A stretch of DNA of 64,000 nucleotides from Siphonodentalium dalli (Eukaryota; Mollusca; Scaphopoda; Gadilida; Siphonodentaliidae). Where the stretch lies: positions 125,874,754 to 125,938,753 of the forward strand of contig CP136061.1 of assembly GCA_032622095.1 (NCBI GenBank), given 5' to 3'. Below, piece after piece: positions 59,280 through 64,000 of the stretch (positions are counted from its first letter, which is position 1; each line of letters opens with the position of its first letter). Both the position numbers and the translations under genes were made by a program. Below the pieces are notes generated by a model, which did no database searches, was not told the DNA's origin, and was given only the letters and a program-made list of their open reading frames with translations.

Positions 59280-60301
59280 CAGTGTCATTGACACTTTCAT
59301 TTAGATATATTGATAGATTTACTATGATCTTTCTGTTATTTGTATCGAAGAGATCATGTAATTTAATTGTGTTCGGTCGGTTGCGATAGTAGGCTTTCAA
59401 ATATTTAGTTCTGAGGGCAGTTAACCGAGGGCAGTTCATAACAAGGTGGTATTCATCGCCGAGTTCATCGATACAAAGAGTGCATCTTCGTTCTGAGTAT
59501 GGGGTGTTTGTCCAAGAACCAGTTTCCACCGGAAGTCGGTGGTTTCTGGTTCTGAATATCAGTAGTGGCAGGACGATATTGTTATCATCGAGAGATAGGT
59601 ATCGTGGTCTGCCGAAGTTTGGCTTTATGCATCTATAAAATGCGTATTTATTTGATTTTTCCATAGATGCTCGCCAGTCTGATATATATATGTCCGTAGT
59701 TCTGGTTTTTATGGCATTGGCAAACATTTGTGTGCTACAAACTGCTTGGTTTCTCCACGTATATGACATGCCCAGTTTATTCAGTTCAGTATTTACAAAT
59801 TCTAGCCAGGGGATTTTCACATTTTCTAGAATGCGTACATTCATCATTATATTGTAAAGCATAAAAGGGAGTCGGGTGCTTTCCATCGTGATTATTCTGC
59901 TCCAGAACATTAATAATTTAGTTTTTATTGTCAGCGAAATTGGTTTAATTCCCAGCTCCCCGTAAATGAACACTTCCGGTGTGGTCTTGTTTAGGTTAAA
60001 TATGAATCTCAAGAACCATGTTTCTAGTTTACGGAAGCACTCTAAGTTTTCAAAGCCCCATATCTTGGCTCCATATGTCATAATCGGCACGATTGATTTT
60101 TCATAGATATCTAGAATCGTTTCGACGGACAGTTTGTTACTTCGCGAGGTGTTAATCAAAGCATACATTGCCTTCTTGACATTACTGCACCGTGTGTTTC
60201 TTTCAGTTGCGAAGTTACCGTTTTTATTGAATTATGTGCCTAGATATTTATAAGTGTTTACGGTTTCAATTATGTCGGTATTTATGTGGAATTCAATATC
60301 T
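59280..60301 (-). pseudogene. LINE ORF2 C-terminal part, truncated
   Basis: A 301-residue minus-strand frame (60168-59263), extended upstream to about 60301 through one stop, covers the reverse transcriptase thumb (KYLGT-FNKNGNFA; SIVPIMTYGAKIWGFENL). It continues through WLEFVNTELNKLGMSYTW to a knuckle, CTLCIDELGDEYHLVMNC (C-x2-C-x8-H-x4-C). It lacks endonuclease and catalytic RT. It belongs to the same group as the LINE at 244-7078 and is far less broken. The left edge abuts the tandem-module element at 59279, so the last residues of the frame are read from that element. The right edge abuts the duplicated segment at 60302. Confidence 0.85.
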
Positions 60302-60823
60302 TTATTATACTTCCATGGTGTAACCAAGGAAGTATATTGTTTTTCTATTGGGGCCGTTTTCCGTTTTATTGAAAATACTCAGAAACTAATTGGAGGAGGA
60401 CCGTGAAATCTCTAGGGAACGTAGGCATCTGAGGGATACTGAAAATGAAGGTATCGCGATGTCGCCAGAACGCTTCGCCACGGAATGAAATTATTTTTTT
60501 ATTTTTTTTCACTATTATTATTATTAAAATACTCCACACTTTTATAATCACTTTATTTCGGAAAGTATGAGCAGTAGAAAACTAAAAGTTGGTAAGTATG
60601 TTGGGGCAATTGAGTTTTATGCCTTAGTCGCATAACGAATATTGTCCGCGCTTTCTTCGCAGAGTTATCTCCCCTTATACGAAAACATGTCATTTTATTA
60701 TCTCGGAAATTATAAGGAGCAGAGCATAGAAAATTGGACCGTATGCACAACTCGATATGCCCTACAGACCAACGGCATCAAAACTTGTGTCCGAGCTTTT
60801 CCTGAGGAGTTACCGCCCATAAA
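60302..60823. repeat. ~0.52 kb duplicated segment, copy 1
   Basis: Begins TTATTATACTTCCATGGTGT (with the near-palindrome CTTCCATGGTGTAACCAAGGAAG) and ends at CCGCCCATAAA. It is about 97% identical by eye to 61761-62287. It replaces the upstream part of the LINE at 60301, so it is either an insertion or a breakpoint. Mirrored frames in both copies are not genes. Confidence 0.9.
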
Positions 60824-61760
60824 TAGGCAAACCTCAAATTGGTTGTACTCAGCTGTTCTTTTGTATAATTGTAGATAACCGAATTCGGTTTTCGCAGTCC
60901 TCTTGGTAGTTGTCAGTTCATTGCGAAAACAAAAACTGGACAGGGTCGGTCATATATTTTTACATTGGGGTAGGGGCAAATTTTTCGAAAAAAAAAAATT
61001 CTTAACGAAAGTAGTCTATTAAGGTATGCGCATTCCATGAGTGAAGTTGATCATACAGCAAAACGAAATTTTAAAATCCGATTAGAAACACCAGAGTTGT
61101 TGGTCCTGGAAATTCGCATTTTTGCGCTGATCTGCTAACGACCGCAACTCCTCTGAAAGTATCCGACATTAAAAGCCGTATCACACGCTGGTGTGACCGG
61201 AATAAAGAGCGCATGTGGTGCGCCAAAATCTGCCAGGTTCGGTTCAGTATTGTGGGTTTGGGGAGGGGGTGGTCCCAGGTCCCAAATTATTTTGGTCTCA
61301 GAATCAGATGAAACTTGGAATATAACATATATACCGTACAAGCTGATTAGGAAACTGAAAACAGAGCGTTAATCCGTTGGAAAATGTCGGAGATTTGGTC
61401 CCTCAAAGTTTAAAATTGGGCACATAAATGCTTGTCAATTTCAAAATGTTGTTCGTCTCTGAATCAGATGAAATCCACACCATTGCATCTCTGAGAGCAG
61501 CAGATCACAAAACTGAAAACAGTTTTAAAATCCGTTGGTAAATAACGAAGTTACGGGCCCTCAAAGTTCGCATTTTGAGCCGGGGTTGACAATGTGTTTA
61601 TCCCGTCACACAGTTTCGAGGCAGGGGAGGGGTCACTCCCATACACTCCCATACACACTCCCATACACACCGAAATACAAAAGCCAGGATAACATATGGT
61701 CACACAACTGAACATTTTGTATTACTAAACTGCGATTCTTTCATCTCAATATTTTCTCTA
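60824..61760. other. Spacer with two degenerate ~160 bp modules
   Basis: Phrases TCTGAATCAGATGAAA (or TCAGAATCAGATGAAA), ACTGAAAACAG, AATCCGTTGG and CCTCAAAGTT recur near 61297-61410 and 61457-61570. A CTCCCATACA short tandem lies at about 61636-61672. No gene. Confidence 0.6.
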
Positions 61761-62287
61761 TTATTATACTTCCATGGTGTAACCAAGGAAGTATATTGTT
61801 TTTCTATTGGGGCCGTTTTCCGTTTTATTGAAAATACTCAGAAACTAATTTGAGGAGGACCGTGAAATCTCTAGGGAACGTAGGCATCTGAGGGATACTG
61901 AAAATGAAGGTATCGCGATGTCGCCAGAACGCTTCGCCACGGAATGAAATTAAAAAAATAAATTATTTTTCACTATTATTATTATTATTAAAATACTCCA
62001 CACTTTTATAATCACTTTATTTCGGAAAGTATGAGCAGTAGAAAACTAAAAGTTGGTATGTATGTTGGGGCAAATGAGTTTTATGCCTTAGTCGCATAAC
62101 GAATATTGTCGGCGCTTTCTTCGCAGAGTTATCTCCCCTTATACGAAAACATGTCATTTTATTATCTCGGAAATTATAAGGAGCAGAGCATAGAAAATTG
62201 GACCGTATGCACAACTCGATATGCCCTACAGACCAACGGCATCAAAACTTGTGTCCGAGCTTTTCCCGAGGAGTTACCGCCCATAAA
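61761..62287. repeat. ~0.52 kb duplicated segment, copy 2
   Basis: Direct repeat of 60302-60823. The differences are mostly in the A/T and TTA runs near 61950-61990. Identity stops abruptly after CCGCCCATAAA at 62287. Confidence 0.9.
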
Positions 62288-62399
62288 AATGGACACACTA
62301 TACACCAGGATGAATAAACCTGTTTTTTTTGTTTTTTTTTAGTACAGAGCTCAAAATTTTGTATTGCATATTCCGAATTGGACGATAGATTCGGACTCG

Positions 62400-63265
62400 A
62401 ATATATCGCTGAAAAATGTTTTTACCCAGTACTTTACGCGTTACGGGGTACGGAAATATTGCGACTACTTTTCCCGCCAAATCCAAACCGGCTGGTTAAA
62501 GTGCAAGATAATGTCGTAGCATGTACCTTGACATACTTTATGTACGTCCCAGAAGTTTGACGGCTATACTATAAATGTAACATGCCCAACGGAGAATGCG
62601 TGTCAGTGTGGGTTGAGACTTTAGGAAAATTCCACGAAAATTGCAAAGGGGGGAAATTAAAACATCGAGATAAATTTTTTTTAACGAGTACATCTGATGG
62701 CTAGTGTTCACGCGCATCCAGAGGGCGATTTTCTCATTTTCAGATGGAACGGTTTACTCGTGACAACGCAATATATAATAAATATGTATACTTCTGTAGT
62801 CTATCACTAGCCGATTTTTAGCCCCAAATCCAAACGGGCTAATGTAGGAGCGAGTTTAATGCGGTGGTACGTAAGCCGGTATACTGTAGGTATGCCTCCA
62901 AAATTTGACCTCTCTAATATAAACGCAACCTGCTCAAGTGAGTGTTTGTGTCGGGTGGGTTCAGATTTGGCAAATTCCACCGAAGATCAAATGGGGAAAA
63001 TTACTCCGAAAATCATATATTGAGATAAAAACTTTTCGATGAGTGGATGTGATAAGTAGTATCTAAACGCAAGATTAGTACACTTTTTAATGATTTATAT
63101 TGAGCGGTTTAACCCTGGTAGCGTATAACGTTGTAACGGTTGATATATATTACTCAAATTCAAACCCTCTATTCATGACGCAAATTCAAACGGACTTATC
63201 AAGAAGCAAGGCAAATGCATGAATGTGCTCACCGATATACTATATAGGTATGTCCGCTCTACTGT
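62400..63265. repeat. Degenerate tandem array, period about 345-360 bp
   Basis: Words AAATCCAAACNGGCT, TATACTNTAGGTATG, AANTTTGACCTCTCTA-TATAAACGCAACCTGC and AATTCCACCGAA recur near 62477, 62825 and, partially, 63187. The third unit runs into the GACCTGTCCAAAAC repeat at 63270. Confidence 0.6.
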
Positions 63266-63269
63266 AAAA

Positions 63270-63510
63270 GTAACCTATTGTCACGATTTGACCTGTCCAA
63301 AACACTACCCGGACAAATGTTTTCCTAGGTATCAAATTTCGTCGAAATCCGTCCGTTTTACCAGATTTGACCTTGAACTGATCATTTCGAAGGTCAATGT
63401 CAGGTCGGTGGTCACGACTTGACCCGCCCAAAAGACTCCCCAGACAAAAGTACACCTAGGTATCGAATTTCGTGGAAATCCGTCTGTTTTATCCGATTTG
63501 ACCTTCGATT
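63270..63510 (-). repeat. Inverse copy of the 29.5 kb module
   Basis: TTGACCTGTCCAAAACACT, CCTAGGTATCAAATTTCGTC and TTTGACCTTGAACTGATC are the reverse complements of phrases in 29450-29770, present here as two ~120 bp units. Confidence 0.8.
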
Positions 63511-63518
63511 GAGCTTTT

Positions 63519-64000
63519 TAGCTCACCTGAGACGAAGTCTCCGGTGGAGCTATAGTCATCACTCCTCGTCCGTCGTCCGTCCGTCCGTCCATCCGTCCAT
63601 CCGTCCATCCGTCCATCCGTCCATCCGTCCGTCAACAATTCTTTGAACATCTTCTTCTAAAGTTCCATTGGACCGAATTGGTTTATATTTGGTGTGGATG
63701 TTCCCTATGTGACTCTCATTCAGATTTGTTCAAATGAGGTCACTGGGTCAAATAGTTGCGAAAGCAGGGCCACAACTCTATTCCTTCATAGTAATTCTTA
63801 TAACGACTTCTTTTCCAGAACCATAAGGCCTATTGGGTTCATATTTGGTGTGGATGTTCCCTAGGTGACTCACATCCAGATTTGTTCAAATGAGGTCACC
63901 AGGTTGATTAGTTGAGAAACCAGGGCCATAACTCTTTCCCTCCATAGTAATTCTTTTAAACATCTTCTTCTCGAATACCATCAGGCCAAATGGGTTCATA
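63519..64000 (+). mobile_element. TAGCTCA-head tandem-module element, cut by window end
   Basis: The head TAGCTCACCTGAGAC-GAA-GTCTCCGGTGGAGCTA (63519-63552) folds as a hairpin. It is followed by CTCGTCCGTCGTCCGT, a CCAT/CCGT minisatellite and GTCAACAATTC. Two complete ~158 bp modules follow (GGTGTGGATGTTCCCTA near 63691 and 63850), with a third starting at the edge. The layout is that of 56793-59279, but the module sequence is different. Confidence 0.75.
63567..63633. repeat. CCGT/CCAT minisatellite
   Basis: Alternating CCGT and CCAT tetramers within the element head. Confidence 0.95.

Noticed and set aside
60553-62342. Paired conserved frames (60553-60750 and 62017-62214 minus; 60642-60878 and 62106-62342 plus) as a gene family
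   Set aside because: The conservation is that of a recent ~0.52 kb DNA duplication and occurs in overlapping frames on both strands, with no coding signature.
63419-63646. Frame with a Val-His-Pro-Ser-Ile-Arg-type repeat as a secreted or adhesive protein
   Set aside because: It translates the CCGT/CCAT minisatellite in the head of a mobile element.
1-64000. CRISPR array
   Set aside because: The tandem arrays have units of 145-360 bp or short satellites without regular repeat-spacer alternation, and the sequence is clearly eukaryotic.

Overview
This window looks like a repeat-dense, intergenic or heterochromatic stretch of a marine invertebrate nuclear genome, most likely a bivalve or related mollusc. 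The grounds are: AT-rich sequence with many microsatellites and C/G homopolymers; several non-LTR retrotransposon (LINE) remnants; many small terminal-inverted-repeat (TIR) elements; and elements built on ~155-170 bp tandem modules with a TAGCTCA head, an architecture known in bivalves (pearl, BIV160 and Helitron/Helentron-associated families). I found no intact host gene, tRNA, rRNA or CRISPR array. Nearly every long open frame is a decayed transposon protein or a by-product of a simple repeat. Species and family names are inference, because no search could be run.

Layout. 0-8.1 kb: a minus-strand LINE, broken by stops, frameshifts and a deletion, flanked on both sides by GAT/TCA tracts and split by a 3.3 kb TIR element; a TTAA-flanked MITE follows. 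8-15.2 kb: mostly unassigned sequence, a diverged tandem duplication (11-12.3 kb), a fold-back hairpin (13.2 kb), and a TIR element made of about 30 short palindromes centred on GATATC (14.36-15.19 kb). 15.2-22.5 kb: a C/A-skewed unassigned block, hairpins, a piggyBac-like 1.35 kb element (19.45-20.81 kb) and a triplicated motif ending in a hairpin. 22.6-31.7 kb: Helitron-like ends, tandem arrays, and an L1-like LINE fragment cleanly interrupted by a Mutator-like TIR element with a 9 bp target-site duplication. 31.7-46.2 kb: a LINE tail, three elements with 8 bp target-site duplications (hAT-like), and an inverted pair of TTAA MITEs. 47.4-55.3 kb: a TAGCTCA-head element and then a 5 kb near-complete palindrome carrying matching decayed reading frames in both arms. 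55.3-64 kb: LINE fragments, a 2.5 kb tandem-module element containing a nested TTAA MITE, a duplicated ~0.52 kb segment, further tandem arrays, and another TAGCTCA-head element running off the end.

The parts do not form a pathway. The window records nested transposition, and several insertions can be ordered because the interrupted sequence is still readable: TIR element into LINE (2.6 kb), Mutator-like into L1-like (26.8 kb), TTAA MITE into tandem-module element (57.97 kb), and tandem-module element against a LINE (59.28 kb). The most unusual structures are the two-tier 5 kb palindrome (50.3-55.3 kb), the GATATC-palindrome element (14.4-15.2 kb), and the TAGCTCA heads whose hairpin stems differ in sequence but still pair.
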